Shown one piece after another: positions 34,216 to 43,528 of a stretch of 64,000 nucleotides of DNA. Under the pieces are notes generated by a model. It saw nothing but the letters and a program-made list of their open reading frames with translations, made no database searches and was not told where the DNA came from. The stretch lies in assembly GCA_046349515.1 (NCBI GenBank), contig JAXMCE010000003.1, positions 62,001 to 126,000 on the forward strand. Reading direction: 5' to 3'. How positions within the stretch are numbered: position 1 is the first letter of the stretch; each line of letters starts with the position of its first letter. A program made the position numbers and the translations under genes. This stretch comes from JBGPGW01 sp046349515. GTDB lineage: Bacteria; Pseudomonadota; Alphaproteobacteria; CADEGL01.

Positions 34216-37200
34216 GACACCTTACAGAGAGGTGGTATTCGGAACACCGTCTCCACCTTGCGGCTGATCGTCATGAGCACCGGTTCCCGTGATTCGTCCC
34301 TGCTGCAGGGATCGCGCAAGCGCTGGCCGCTCAACCGCGTGTACTACGCGCTGGCCGCCATCGACATCGTGACGGTCGCCGCCGCTGTCGTCATCGGTCA
34401 CATGACGATGGGGATCGTGCGCGGTTTCGTCGAAGATAATCATTTCTGGGCTGATCGCGTGGCGACGCTGACGATGCTCCAGAGCATGGCGGGCCGCGTG
34501 AACGCACCCGGCAATGACGTGTTCCAAAGCCACAACGTCCAACGCGAGCAGCTCCGCCGGGACGACGCGATACATGAATTCCTCACGACGCTCCGGCAAT
34601 TCACTGATGGCCTGGATGAGCGCCTGCCGCCGGCGTACTCGGACCGAATCGCCGCCGGCATCCAAGTCATCGCGGACGATCTTGCCCGCATGGTCGTGAT
34701 CTCCGACGTCGTGTTCAGGAAATACGGCGCAGGCGACGTCAAGGGTGCCACGATCGCGATGGCCGAGATGGATCAGGTGCTCGGCGACATGACAACGGAG
34801 ATCGGAGCGCTCAGCCGGGTCGTTCAATCGGTTCAGAATCGAACCTTCGAGGAACAGTTGGCCTATGCAGCCGACATTCAGGACTTCAAGAACCTCTACA
34901 TCGGAATCGTTCTGCTGATGGTCGGGTTCGCGATCCTCTACGGCAATCGGATCGCGCGCGCGTTTCGCGAGGCCGACGCCGAGCGCCATCGGTTTCTTGC
35001 CGGCCTCGACGGAATCAGCGCGGGATTCGTGCACTTCGGACCCGATGGCCGCATCGTCAGCTGCAACAGGCGGTACCAGGAGATCTATTCCTTCGGGACC
35101 GGCTTCATCAGGCCGGGCGTGACGCTCGAGGAGATCCTTCGCTACGAGGCAGGGAAGGGCGCGTTTGGCGATGATCCGGAGGCGATCGAGCGTGCGATAG
35201 CGGCACGCCTTGCTTACCACGCGAACCCGGCGGACAAGCCGTTCGAGGAAAGCCATGTCGACGGGAAATGGGTGCTTTGCTTCGACGCCAAGACCCCCGA
35301 TGGGGGAACCGTCGGCATCCGGATGGACGTCAGCTATCTGAAGAAGACCGAATCGGCCTTGCGCACGGCGATGACGGAGGCCGAGAACGCCAACAAGGCC
35401 AAGTCGCAGTTTCTCGCCAACATGAGCCATGAAATCCGCACGCCCATGAACGGCGTCATCGGCATGGCGGAGCTTCTCGCGCGCACCGCCCTCAACGACC
35501 ATCAACGCAAGCTCGTCGGGACGATCCGGCGCTCCGGGCAGACCTTGCTCGAGATCATCAATGACGTCCTCGACTTCTCGCGCATCGAGGCAGGCCGGTT
35601 CGAGCTCGAACGAATCGCGTTTTCCATTGGCGAGGCGGTGGAGGACAATGTCGAGCTCCTGTCGGAGGCGGCGGCGCGGAAAGGGCTGAGCTTCACCTGC
35701 CACATCGCCGAGACCGTTCCGGCGCGCGTGTGGGGTGACTTGGTTCGCTTCAAGCAGGTCGTGGTCAATCTGCTGAGCAATGCGATCAAGTTCACGGATC
35801 GGGGTGCCGTCCGTATCGACGTGTCCGCGTCGCCCGAATGGGAGGGCCGCGTCAGTGTCACCGTGACGGTGCAGGATACGGGCATCGGGATGGGTGCCGA
35901 GGTGCGGTCCAAGCTGTTCTCTCCGTTCGAGCAGGCAGATGGCTCGATCACTCGGCGGTTTGGCGGAACCGGTCTGGGCCTGTCGATCTCGCAACGCATC
36001 ATCGCGAAGATGGGCGGCCGAATCGATATCGAGAGCGAAGTGGGGCGGGGTTCCACGTTTCGTTTCACGGTTTCGTTCGACATCGCTCCGCCGGAAGAGG
36101 CGTCGGCCGCCCCCGCCCAAAGCCTTGGAGCGCGGCGCGCGCTCGTCGTCGTCGAGAACGGCGACAATCGGGAGATCCTGTGCCAGTATCTCGGGAGTTG
36201 GGGAATCGAAGCCATTTCCGCGTCGGCCGCTTCTGACGCCGTCGAGCGCCTTGACCGTTCGGTGCGAGAGAACACTCCCTTTGATCTCATTCTGGCCGAT
36301 CTCGACGGGGCGCTCGATTCGAACGCGGCAAGACGCATCTGCGCCCATCCGGCATCATCGAAAGCGCATGTCGTGGGCGTGACCTCGAGTCAAAGCGCGG
36401 TCGAACCGGACTCGTCAGGACATTCGGGCATTGCATCCCTGATCGGCATGCCCGTGCGACGCTCGACCCTTCTCAACGAAATCATGCGTCTTTTTGCGGG
36501 AAGGACGGTGGGAGAGCCAAGGCGCGCTCACGAGAGCCAAGGCGCGACGGTCTCGGATCGCGTCGGCCGGACCGTGCACGTACTCGTCGCCGAAGACAAC
36601 CCGGTGAATCAGCAAGTGACGGCGGGCCTTCTTGAAAGCCTTGGATGCACGGTGACGGTGGCCGCGACGGGTCGCGAGGCGGTCGAAGCCGTGGAGCGCG
36701 GCACGTTTGATATCGTCTTCATGGACTGCCAGATGCCGGAGATGGACGGCATGCAGGCGACGGAAGCGATTCGCGAACGCGAGCGCGGCGCAAGTGGACG
36801 CGGGCGGCTTCCAATCGTGGCGCTGACGGCGCATGCCTTCGAGGACGATCGGTCCCGGTGTCTCGCCGCGGGCATGGACGATTTCGCGAGCAAGCCGGTC
36901 GCTGCGGAGGTGCTGGAGGCGCTTCTCTTGCGCTGGGTGCAGTCTGCCTCGCCTGCCGTGACGGACACGCCGCCGTATCCGCCCATGGCGAAGGCCGAGC
37001 TGGCCGAGGGCAAGACAGCGCGCGACGATCTCCGCCAGAAGCTCGGTCCCGTGGTGTTGAAGCGCGTGGTCGACATCTATCTCAAGGCTGCGCCGAGTGA
37101 CTTGTCGGCGCTTGGCAAGGCGATTGCCGACCGAGACGCGGAGACAGCGCGCAAGAAAGCCCATAGCCTCAAATCTGGCAGCGCCAATCTCGGCGCGAAT

Positions 37201-37332
37201 GGCTTGGCCTCCCTGCTCCGGGACATCGAGATCGGGGCGGCCGATGGGCGGATCGGCGATGCGGCCGCTGCGTTCGCCAAGATCGAACGGGAATTCGAGA
37301 AAGTCCGCAGCGAACTCGAATCCGAACGCTGA
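34201..37332 (+). CDS. Hybrid sensor histidine kinase with two receiver domains and Hpt
   Basis: 1,043 residues. Order: TM1 about 45-70, a helical periplasmic sensor of about 150 residues, TM2 about 232-250, a PAS-like domain at 262-385 (GLDGISAGFVHFGPDGRIVS), HisKA with His410 in SQFLANMSHEIRTPMNGVIG, HATPase (NLLSNAIKFTD, DTGIGMGAEV, GGTGLGLSISQRI), a first receiver with only the phosphorylation-site region intact (ILADLDG) and no acidic pair (ALVVVENGDN), a complete second receiver with Asp842 (FMDCQMPEMDG), and an Hpt domain with His988 (ARKKAHSLKSGSANLGA). It can run a full His-Asp-His phosphorelay but has no obvious partner here. The start is uncertain: ATG 34201 or ATG 34273; no strong ribosome site precedes either. 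Confidence 0.9.
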   Translation: MVALTDTLQRGGIRNTVSTLRLIVMSTGSRDSSLLQGSRKRWPLNRVYYALAAIDIVTVAAAVVIGHMTMGIVRGFVEDNHFWADRVATLTMLQSMAGRVNAPGNDVFQSHNVQREQLRRDDAIHEFLTTLRQFTDGLDERLPPAYSDRIAAGIQVIADDLARMVVISDVVFRKYGAGDVKGATIAMAEMDQVLGDMTTEIGALSRVVQSVQNRTFEEQLAYAADIQDFKNLYIGIVLLMVGFAILYGNRIARAFREADAERHRFLAGLDGISAGFVHFGPDGRIVSCNRRYQEIYSFGTGFIRPGVTLEEILRYEAGKGAFGDDPEAIERAIAARLAYHANPADKPFEESHVDGKWVLCFDAKTPDGGTVGIRMDVSYLKKTESALRTAMTEAENANKAKSQFLANMSHEIRTPMNGVIGMAELLARTALNDHQRKLVGTIRRSGQTLLEIINDVLDFSRIEAGRFELERIAFSIGEAVEDNVELLSEAAARKGLSFTCHIAETVPARVWGDLVRFKQVVVNLLSNAIKFTDRGAVRIDVSASPEWEGRVSVTVTVQDTGIGMGAEVRSKLFSPFEQADGSITRRFGGTGLGLSISQRIIAKMGGRIDIESEVGRGSTFRFTVSFDIAPPEEASAAPAQSLGARRALVVVENGDNREILCQYLGSWGIEAISASAASDAVERLDRSVRENTPFDLILADLDGALDSNAARRICAHPASSKAHVVGVTSSQSAVEPDSSGHSGIASLIGMPVRRSTLLNEIMRLFAGRTVGEPRRAHESQGATVSDRVGRTVHVLVAEDNPVNQQVTAGLLESLGCTVTVAATGREAVEAVERGTFDIVFMDCQMPEMDGMQATEAIRERERGASGRGRLPIVALTAHAFEDDRSRCLAAGMDDFASKPVAAEVLEALLLRWVQSASPAVTDTPPYPPMAKAELAEGKTARDDLRQKLGPVVLKRVVDIYLKAAPSDLSALGKAIADRDAETARKKAHSLKSGSANLGANGLASLLRDIEIGAADGRIGDAAAAFAKIEREFEKVRSELESER

Positions 37333-37443
37333 TCGCGATCCGATTGCGGGCTTGACCGTCCAGCCTTTGATCGCAGACGCCCGCTCTTGACAGTGCCGAG
37401 GCACTCCCGGAACGATGGGTTCGATGAACCGGGGGAGAATGCC

Positions 37444-37788
37444 ATGAAGTTCGTGCTGCTGATCAAAGTGCATCCGTACGGCGCCAAAAAGTTCAAGGAA
37501 CGTGGCCCGCGTGCCAAAGCGATGGCCGATTCGTTGGGCCTCAAAGTCCTCTTCATGTACTACACCCAGGGCGAGTACGATCTTGTCGAGGGCATCGAGG
37601 CACCGAGCGCCGAAGCGGTCCTGACTCATACGACCTGGTACGCGAAGCAAGGCTACGGCACGATGGTTGCCATGCCCGCCCACGATGCGGCTGTCATGCG
37701 CCGCGCAGATGCTGTCGCGAGCCGGCCGCCGCGTGCGCGGAGCCGCCGCGTCGCACGACGGCGCAAGATCGCGCGGCGCCGTCGTTGA
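37444..37788 (+). CDS. GYD-domain protein with a basic tail
   Basis: 114-residue protein with the GYD domain, a ferredoxin-like alpha/beta fold found in small stand-alone proteins of unknown function. It begins MKFVLLIKVHPYGAKKFKER, contains LKVLFMYYTQGEYDLVEGIE (the GEYD version of the GYD signature) and TTWYAKQGYGTMVAMPAHDA. The last 25 residues are almost all Arg, Lys and Ala (RARSRRVARRRKIARRRR), which is unusual for the family and suggests nucleic-acid or anionic-surface binding (inference). ATG 37444 follows GGGGGAGAA. It lies 111 bases after the hybrid kinase gene. Confidence 0.8.
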   Translation: MKFVLLIKVHPYGAKKFKERGPRAKAMADSLGLKVLFMYYTQGEYDLVEGIEAPSAEAVLTHTTWYAKQGYGTMVAMPAHDAAVMRRADAVASRPPRARSRRVARRRKIARRRR

Positions 37789-37891
37789 TTTTCTAGCCTG
37801 CTCCCGGCGTCAGTTCGTCGCTACGGAAGCGTGGGTCGTCGGTGTTTCCATGGTGGGACGCGGCGCGCCTTCGCGCTCTACGCCTGGGGAA

Positions 37892-38737
37892 TCACCGGCA
37901 TTCGAGCACGAGCGGGGCGAGCGCAGCGTCGACGCGCCGCCGCTTGGCGTTCCAGCCGACCGACATCCGGCACTCTGCCGCGTCGTCGGGAACGGGCTCG
38001 ACGCTCGTGATGCTGGTTCCCTCATACTTGCAGCGCAGATAGAGCGGGCGGTCGCGGTAGTCCGCAAGAGTCCAGGTCTGGATGAGGACGTTGCCCTTGG
38101 TCGTCTCGGTGTCGGGATGGAGCGTGGCCGGGGCCTGCGGCTCCTTCACGGTCGGCGGATCGTTGACGACCGCCACGCTGTCGAGCAGATGGCGCTTGGA
38201 TGACCCGGCCGGTTGCAGCCAGGGTTGGCAGGCCGCTTTGACCGACGGGGGCTGCCCCGCGGTTTGGGGCGCTTGGCGGGCTAGTACGTAGATGACGTTG
38301 TCGAGGGCCGTCACCGCTTTGTTCGGATCGATGAAATGGAAGTCGAACGCGCCCGTGTCGCATTGGAGGCCGGCTGTCGGCACCGGGCTGCGCGTGATGC
38401 CAAGGCGCGCCGCCTGCTTGTCGTCGGCAAGATTGCCTTGGAAGAGGCCTTTGGTCGGAACCGAGCGCGCATCATAGCGCGCATGGTCGCAGGTGAGAGG
38501 GACCGGTCCCAAGACGCGGTCAGCCTGGAATTGGAGGCGGGCGTTGAGAAACCCCAAACCCTGATCGATGAGTGCCGGCGACGAGGTGACCCATGGGGCG
38601 GCTTGAAAGCCGACGATGCGCCACGTCCCAACTAGACTTGGTTCCGCCGCGCCGGCGAAAGACACGCTTGCGACACCGGCCAAGAATGCGCCGGCGAGGA
38701 ATGCGAGAGACAAGCCCATCGAGCGTCGGGCAACCAT
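37892..38737 (-). CDS. Secreted protein with a STY0300-like C-terminus
   Basis: 281-residue exported protein. It begins MVARRSMGLSLAFLAGAFLA with a signal peptide ending near SFAGAAEPS, so the mature protein is periplasmic or secreted. The N-terminal part has VGTWRIVGFQAAPW, LQFQADRVLGPVPLTCDHAR and FQGNLADDKQAARLGITRS, similar to a lipocalin-like or META-type beta barrel. The C-terminal part, from DSVAVVNDPPTVKEPQAPA, ends DYRDRPLYLRCKYEGTSITS and PDDAAECRMSV, the order of the STY0300 family of periplasmic proteins (Cys-x-Y then Cys). Two pairs of cysteines may form disulfides. ATG 38737 was picked because it starts the signal peptide. It is divergent from the cyclase gene. Function unknown. 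Confidence 0.6.
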   Translation of the reverse strand: MVARRSMGLSLAFLAGAFLAGVASVSFAGAAEPSLVGTWRIVGFQAAPWVTSSPALIDQGLGFLNARLQFQADRVLGPVPLTCDHARYDARSVPTKGLFQGNLADDKQAARLGITRSPVPTAGLQCDTGAFDFHFIDPNKAVTALDNVIYVLARQAPQTAGQPPSVKAACQPWLQPAGSSKRHLLDSVAVVNDPPTVKEPQAPATLHPDTETTKGNVLIQTWTLADYRDRPLYLRCKYEGTSITSVEPVPDDAAECRMSVGWNAKRRRVDAALAPLVLECR

Positions 38738-38970
38738 GATTGACCTCGGGAACGATGCGATCCGGCCCATGCTAGCGTAACGGGTGCCATGCGTCATCGC
38801 GGCGGTCACCGGGGCAAGCTCTTTCCAATGCCCCGAGGCCGATGTCCGGGCACGGCCGCGCGCATGGCCGTCGCTCGTGCGAACCCGAGTTTTCGGGAAG
38901 ACAATTCTGTTAGCATGGGGCCCTCGCTTCGAGACGTGTCGAGAGGCGTCGACGACAACAGGTGATTCCC

Positions 38971-40554
38971 ATGGCGATGGCTCGACAGTCTCGCACCCCG
39001 GCCTTGAGCGTTCCCGTCGTGATCGCAGCCGTCGTGCTTCTTCTTGCCGGCCTGCCGCTCGCCGCATGGCTCGACTTGCGCAATCTTTCCGAGCGTTCGC
39101 TGTTCACCCAGGCCAACGATCTCAATACCGTGATCACGGGTGTGCGCAACTTCTATGCCCGCAACGTCGTGGCGCGCCTGCTCAATTCGACCGAGCCGCC
39201 GAAGATCGTGCACAACTATGCCGACATGCCGGGTGCCATTCCCATCCCCGCGACCCTCTCCATCGAACTTGGCAATGTCATCAGCACCGATGACGGCAGC
39301 ATCCGATACCGCTTCGTGTCCGACTATCCGTTCGCAAGCCGCGATCCGCATGTTCTTGACACGTTCGAGCAACGTGCGCTCGGCACGCTTCGGCGCAATC
39401 CGAAAGAGACCGTATTCGACATCTCGGGTTCGGTCTTCGACAAGCGAGTCCGCCTGGCGGCGCCGGTCATCATGGGAGAGGCGTGCGTTGCGTGCCACAA
39501 CAGCCATGTCGAGAGCCCGAAGCGTGACTGGAAGGTTGGTGATGTTCGTGGAATCCAGGAAATCATCCTCCAGCAGTCGATCGCCCAAAATATCTTTGCC
39601 TTCAAGTATCTCCTGTCGTACTTCGCGATCGCCGCAGCGATCGGGCTGGCGTTCATTCTGTTTCAGCAGCGCCAGGCCCGGCTCATCTCCGGGATCAACC
39701 GCGAGCTCGAGGAGACGAATGATTTCCTCGCCTCCATCTCGATGAAGATCGCGAAATACCTTTCGCCCCAGATCTACAAAGGCATCTTCAGCGGCCAGAA
39801 GGACGTCGTGATCGCGACAGAGCGCAAGAAGCTCACGATCTTCTTCTCGGACATCAAGGATTTCACCGCGACGACCGAGCGCTTGCAGCCCGAGGAGATC
39901 ACGAGCCTCTTGAACGAGTATCTGACGGAAATGTCGGCCATTGCCCAGGACCATGGCGGCACGCTCGACAAGTTCATCGGCGACGCGATCCTCGTGTTCT
40001 TCGGCGATCCGGAGACCAAGGGCGTGACCGAGGACGCCCAGGCCTGCCTTCGCATGGCGCTCGCCATGCAACGGAAGTTGGCCGAGCTCAATGCGAAGTG
40101 GCGCCAGCGGGGCGTCGACCAGCCCTTGGCCGTCCGCATGGGCATCAACACGGGCTTCTGCAATGTTGGCAATTTCGGCAGCGACGACCGGATGGAGTAC
40201 ACGATCATCGGTGCCGAAGCGAACCTGGCGGCTCGCCTCCAGTCGATCGCCGAGCCCGGCGGCATCGTGATGAGCTACGAGACCTACGCCTTGGTGCGCG
40301 ATCTCGTCCGCGCGCGGCCGCTGCCGTCCATCACCATGAAGGGAATCAGCCACGCGATCGTTCCCTACGCGGTCGAAGGCCTGTTGGGCGAGCTGGGGCA
40401 GCGGACCCAGGTCATCAGCGAGCATACGACCGGCCTCGATCTCTTCCTCGATACCGAGGTCGTCGACGACCGGGCGGCCGAGCACGCGCGCCGCGTGCTG
40501 CGCGATGCCATCGCGGCTCTCGATGCGCGCCGCCCATGGGCTCAGCCGGGATAG
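38971..40554 (+). CDS. Class III adenylate/guanylate cyclase with a c-type-heme (DUF3365/Tll0287-like) sensor
   Basis: 527-residue membrane cyclase. TM1 lies at 14-34, an extracytoplasmic domain at 40-210 and TM2 at 212-232. The outer domain has the DUF3365/Tll0287-like layout and carries Cys172, Cys175 and His176 in CVACHNSH, a CxxCH site for covalent heme c. A short coiled segment (RELEETNDFLASISMKIAKY) follows, with no HAMP domain, then the cyclase catalytic domain: KLTIFFSDIKDFT (metal Asp294), LDKFIGDAILVFFGD (Lys334 and metal Asp338), VRMGINTGFCNVG and YTIIGAEANLAARLQ. Substrate Lys is present, so ATP is likely. Start ATG 38971 or 38977. Heme could sense redox state, O2, CO or NO; this is inference. 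Confidence 0.85.
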   Translation: MAMARQSRTPALSVPVVIAAVVLLLAGLPLAAWLDLRNLSERSLFTQANDLNTVITGVRNFYARNVVARLLNSTEPPKIVHNYADMPGAIPIPATLSIELGNVISTDDGSIRYRFVSDYPFASRDPHVLDTFEQRALGTLRRNPKETVFDISGSVFDKRVRLAAPVIMGEACVACHNSHVESPKRDWKVGDVRGIQEIILQQSIAQNIFAFKYLLSYFAIAAAIGLAFILFQQRQARLISGINRELEETNDFLASISMKIAKYLSPQIYKGIFSGQKDVVIATERKKLTIFFSDIKDFTATTERLQPEEITSLLNEYLTEMSAIAQDHGGTLDKFIGDAILVFFGDPETKGVTEDAQACLRMALAMQRKLAELNAKWRQRGVDQPLAVRMGINTGFCNVGNFGSDDRMEYTIIGAEANLAARLQSIAEPGGIVMSYETYALVRDLVRARPLPSITMKGISHAIVPYAVEGLLGELGQRTQVISEHTTGLDLFLDTEVVDDRAAEHARRVLRDAIAALDARRPWAQPG

Positions 40555-40590
40555 CGGTTGCGCACGATCTCCGCCCGACGGTGGCCGCGC

Positions 40591-41448
40591 TTAGTCGATG
40601 AGCCGCACGAAACTCATGCCGTGATGGGAGCGGTAGTGGCTGACGCCCGAGAGGTCGGGTAGGCGGTGGCATTCAGCGATGAGCGCGCGCGCCTCAGCCA
40701 CGTCTTCGTCCATGCGGAACCGGTGGTGCCGGCCGCGATAGACCCACTCGACCGACTGCCCTGGTCCCATGTCCGGGTCCATCACCATGGCGACGGTGGG
40801 CGCGGGCGGCATCCCGGTGACGAACAGCGAATCGACGGTCAGGTCGTCGTCGAACATGGCCATGCGGAAGCCGCGGCCATGGGCTTCCTTGAGGCGACGT
40901 GCGTGACTCACGTGGTCGTCGAAGAAAATAAGGCTCCGCGACGGATCGGCTGGCTCGATCGGGTATGTCAGCCAGTCGCAGCGGTGATAGGTCACGCGCG
41001 GATCCCGGTGGAGCAGGTTGTCGTGCTCGATGTCGAAGCTGTGAAGGGCTGCGCCGGGGCAGGCCTCGGCCAGAAGCCAGGATGAGTGTCCTTGCCAGGT
41101 ACCGCTCTCGACGACGAGGGTGGGCTCGACGAGGCGTGCGACGAGGTAGAGCGAAAGCGAGCCCGTGAAGCCGCACCCGCCCGTGTTGTCGCGGACGGGG
41201 CGCCGGCGATAGAGCGCGATGAAGTCGCGCACGATCGCCGCAAGCGGGGCCGAGTCCGCGCCGGACCCGAGCCGCGCGCGCTCGACGAAGAGCGCAAGCG
41301 CGCCGCTCAATCCCTCGACGAGTCGGTCCTGATAGAAGGGCGTGAGAACATAGTTGTCGTCATCCTGTCCGTCCTTGCGCAAGGCAAGACGCCATCGATG
41401 GAGAACGTGACGGTTGAGTGTGCGGATCAAGGTGCCTTTGAATGACAT
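40591..41448 (-). CDS. SAM-dependent methyltransferase-like protein (Methyltransf_24 type)
   Basis: 285 residues with a Rossmann-type class I methyltransferase core. The SAM motif is LVVESGTWQGHSSWLLAEA (residues 110-128, the E-x-G-x-W-x-G-x-S-S type found with rhamnosyl O-methyltransferase and cephalosporin-hydroxylase-like families), and the acidic loop is LHSFDIEHDNL. A second site SRSLIFFDDHVSHARRLKEA and FRMAMFDDDLTVDSL follow. The N-terminal 90 residues (MSFKGTLIRTLNRHVLHRWR...) are basic and helical. It may modify a sugar or polysaccharide, but substrate evidence is absent. Stop 40591 is convergent with the cyclase gene, 36 bases away. Confidence 0.75.
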   Translation of the reverse strand: MSFKGTLIRTLNRHVLHRWRLALRKDGQDDDNYVLTPFYQDRLVEGLSGALALFVERARLGSGADSAPLAAIVRDFIALYRRRPVRDNTGGCGFTGSLSLYLVARLVEPTLVVESGTWQGHSSWLLAEACPGAALHSFDIEHDNLLHRDPRVTYHRCDWLTYPIEPADPSRSLIFFDDHVSHARRLKEAHGRGFRMAMFDDDLTVDSLFVTGMPPAPTVAMVMDPDMGPGQSVEWVYRGRHHRFRMDEDVAEARALIAECHRLPDLSGVSHYRSHHGMSFVRLID

Positions 41449-41705
41449 CGTGGGCGGTCGGTCCTCGACGGTTTTGCGCCGGTGGATGGTAGAGGGAGGT
41501 GCGCTGCAATCCTAGTCGCTCGGCACCCGCGGCGGCGTGATCGTCTGTGGGCGTCGGTGGGGCCGAAGGCGCTCGCCTCTCGCATGCGCCGGGCCGGATC
41601 GGCTAACATGGACGGGTCATCGTCGATCGCGCGCGTCTCGCGGGCGGAGGCGCGGAAGGCGCGGATGATCGCGCCCGGACGTGGGCACAGGTGGGGACCG
41701 GGGCC

Positions 41706-42218
41706 ATGACTGCGATAGGACGGCTGTTCTCACGGCTCGGGCGCCGCAGGCCCATGGTCGGCATGGGGCCAAGTCCCTCGGCGTCGTCGGGCACCCGCCT
41801 CCTCGGCGAGAGCGAGCAGGACCGGGCGCGGCGCGAGATTCTTCTCGCCGAATGGACGGAAGTTCGAGAATCGCTTCGCTCCTTCGGACATAGACGCTTT
41901 GCCCAGATGACGGTGTTTCTTGCCGCCAACGCCCTGTTCTTCAACGCGATCTACGCGGGGCATGGCACCCTCGGCCACAGGGTCGCCGGCATCGTCGGCT
42001 TGGCCGTGGCGGTGTTGTTCATTGCACTTGAGTATGATTCGTGGCGGCGATGGAGCCGTTTCGCCGAACGCGGCCGACGGATCGAGCAGCAGCTCGTCCA
42101 CCTTGAGCTCATCCGCTACTACCGGCCCTCGATCGATGTGGCGACCTGCGCCGCCTTTGCGTTCTACCTTCTGACCGCCGCCGGATGGCTCTATGTCATA
42201 TGGACGGCGACGAAGTAG
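41706..42218 (+). CDS. Small membrane protein of unknown function
   Basis: 170 residues from ATG 41706, which follows GGGGACCGGGGCC. Residues 1-40 are basic and Gly/Ser-rich (MTAIGRLFSRLGRRRPMVGM), then an amphipathic segment (SEQDRARREILLAEWTEVRE), then three hydrophobic helices around 70-88 (MTVFLAANALFFNAIYAG), 92-112 (VAGIVGLAVAVLFIALEYDS) and 148-165 (ATCAAFAFYLLTAAGWLYVI). The loop WRRWSRFAERGRRIEQQL is positively charged. No family is recognised. It lies 93 bases before the acyl-CoA cluster on the same strand but has no obvious link to it. Confidence 0.6.
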   Translation: MTAIGRLFSRLGRRRPMVGMGPSPSASSGTRLLGESEQDRARREILLAEWTEVRESLRSFGHRRFAQMTVFLAANALFFNAIYAGHGTLGHRVAGIVGLAVAVLFIALEYDSWRRWSRFAERGRRIEQQLVHLELIRYYRPSIDVATCAAFAFYLLTAAGWLYVIWTATK

Positions 42219-42310
42219 CCGCTCGATTCCCCGCGTCGAGTCGGGCTAACATCGACCACGCCCCGGTTGCGACGAGCGTGTCCGGTTGAGGGACGTCGCG
42301 GGGGCTCTCG

Positions 42311-43528
42311 ATGGGGACCCCGATGTCATCAGCAACGGCACCAGGTGCGACGGACCTCCAGGCGTTCCGGGAGGAGGTGCGGCGCACCATCCGTGCAAAA
42401 TTACCCGACGATATCCGGCGCAAGGTCGCGCGCGAACAAATGGAGCTTGGCCGGAATGACCAGCTTCGCTGGCACCGCATCCTCTATGAATGCGGCGGGT
42501 GGAGCTGTCCCAACTGGCCGAGGGAGCATGGCGGTCCCGGCTGGTCCTACGACCAGCAATACGTCTTCGAGCGCGAGCTCGCGCTGTCGGATGCGCCGCG
42601 CATCATGGGCTTCAACGTGTCCATGCTCGGGCCGACCATCATGCATTTTGGTACCGAGGAGCAGAAAAAGCGCTTCCTGCCGCCGATCCTCAAGGGCGAG
42701 GTGTTCTGGTGCCAGGGGTTCTCCGAGCCCAACGCCGGATCGGACCTGGCCTCGCTCAAATGCAAGGCCGAGCGCAAGGGCGACCATTACGTCATCAACG
42801 GCAGCAAGCTCTGGACGACCGAAGGCCATATGGCCGATTGGATGTTCGGCGTTTTCCGCACCGATTCCTCGGGCAAGAAGCAGCAGGGCATCACCTTCCT
42901 CATGTTTCCCATGACGACTCCGGGAATCTCGGTCCGGCCGATCCTGACGTTCGATGGTACGCACGAGGTCAACCAGGTCTTTTTCGACGACGTGCGTGTG
43001 CCGGCGGAGAACCTGCTGGGCGAGGAACACAAGGGCTGGACGGTCGCGAAATACCTCTTGAGCCTCGAGCGCATCGGCACGGCGGAGATCTCGCGCTCGC
43101 TCGCGACACTCGGTCGCCTGAAGCGCCTGGCCCACGATCCGTCGCTCGCGGGCTCGCCCCTCATCGATGATCCGCTGTTCGGCCAGCAGATGGCCATGTG
43201 CGAGATCGAGTTGAAGGCACTCGACTTGGCGGAGCAGCGCATTCTCTTCGGCGCGGGTGATCCGGGCGAGGCGGGGGCGGAGGCCTCGCTCCTGAAGCTT
43301 GTCGGGACGGAGGTGCAGGGTCGCCTCCTCGAGCTCACCATGCGTGCGATCGGGACGCCCGCCGTCTTCGACGGCGAAGTCGGGCAGGAGCTCGCGAGCG
43401 GCGCCTTGCCGGTCGAGATCGGCCGCGTCGCCAAGACCTATTTCAACATGCGGAAGGCGCTCATCTACAGCGGATCGAACGAGATCCAGCGAAACATCAT
43501 CGCCAAGGCGGTTCTGGGGCTCAGCTGA
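42311..43528 (+). CDS. Acyl-CoA dehydrogenase, subunit 1 of a paired enzyme
   Basis: 405-residue FAD-dependent acyl-CoA dehydrogenase. WPREHGGPGWSYDQQYVFER, the FAD/substrate block QGFSEPNAGSDLASLKCKAE, and GTHEVNQVFFDDVRVP are typical, with IYSGSNEIQRNIIAKAVLGL near the C-terminus. The catalytic Glu of simple homotetramers is not obvious in the usual YSGSNEIQ position context. Its stop codon TGA (43526-43528) overlaps the ATG of the next acyl-CoA dehydrogenase gene. Such adjacent pairs form heteromeric dehydrogenases for cyclic, aromatic-derived or steroid side-chain acyl-CoAs (FadE or PimC/PimD type). It starts the cluster of coupled acyl-CoA genes. Confidence 0.9.
   Translation: MGTPMSSATAPGATDLQAFREEVRRTIRAKLPDDIRRKVAREQMELGRNDQLRWHRILYECGGWSCPNWPREHGGPGWSYDQQYVFERELALSDAPRIMGFNVSMLGPTIMHFGTEEQKKRFLPPILKGEVFWCQGFSEPNAGSDLASLKCKAERKGDHYVINGSKLWTTEGHMADWMFGVFRTDSSGKKQQGITFLMFPMTTPGISVRPILTFDGTHEVNQVFFDDVRVPAENLLGEEHKGWTVAKYLLSLERIGTAEISRSLATLGRLKRLAHDPSLAGSPLIDDPLFGQQMAMCEIELKALDLAEQRILFGAGDPGEAGAEASLLKLVGTEVQGRLLELTMRAIGTPAVFDGEVGQELASGALPVEIGRVAKTYFNMRKALIYSGSNEIQRNIIAKAVLGLS

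Noticed and set aside
34222..36348. Minus-strand frame of about 700 codons under the hybrid kinase
   Set aside because: The kinase domains on the plus strand are unmistakable; this frame has no domain motif and is a codon-bias shadow.
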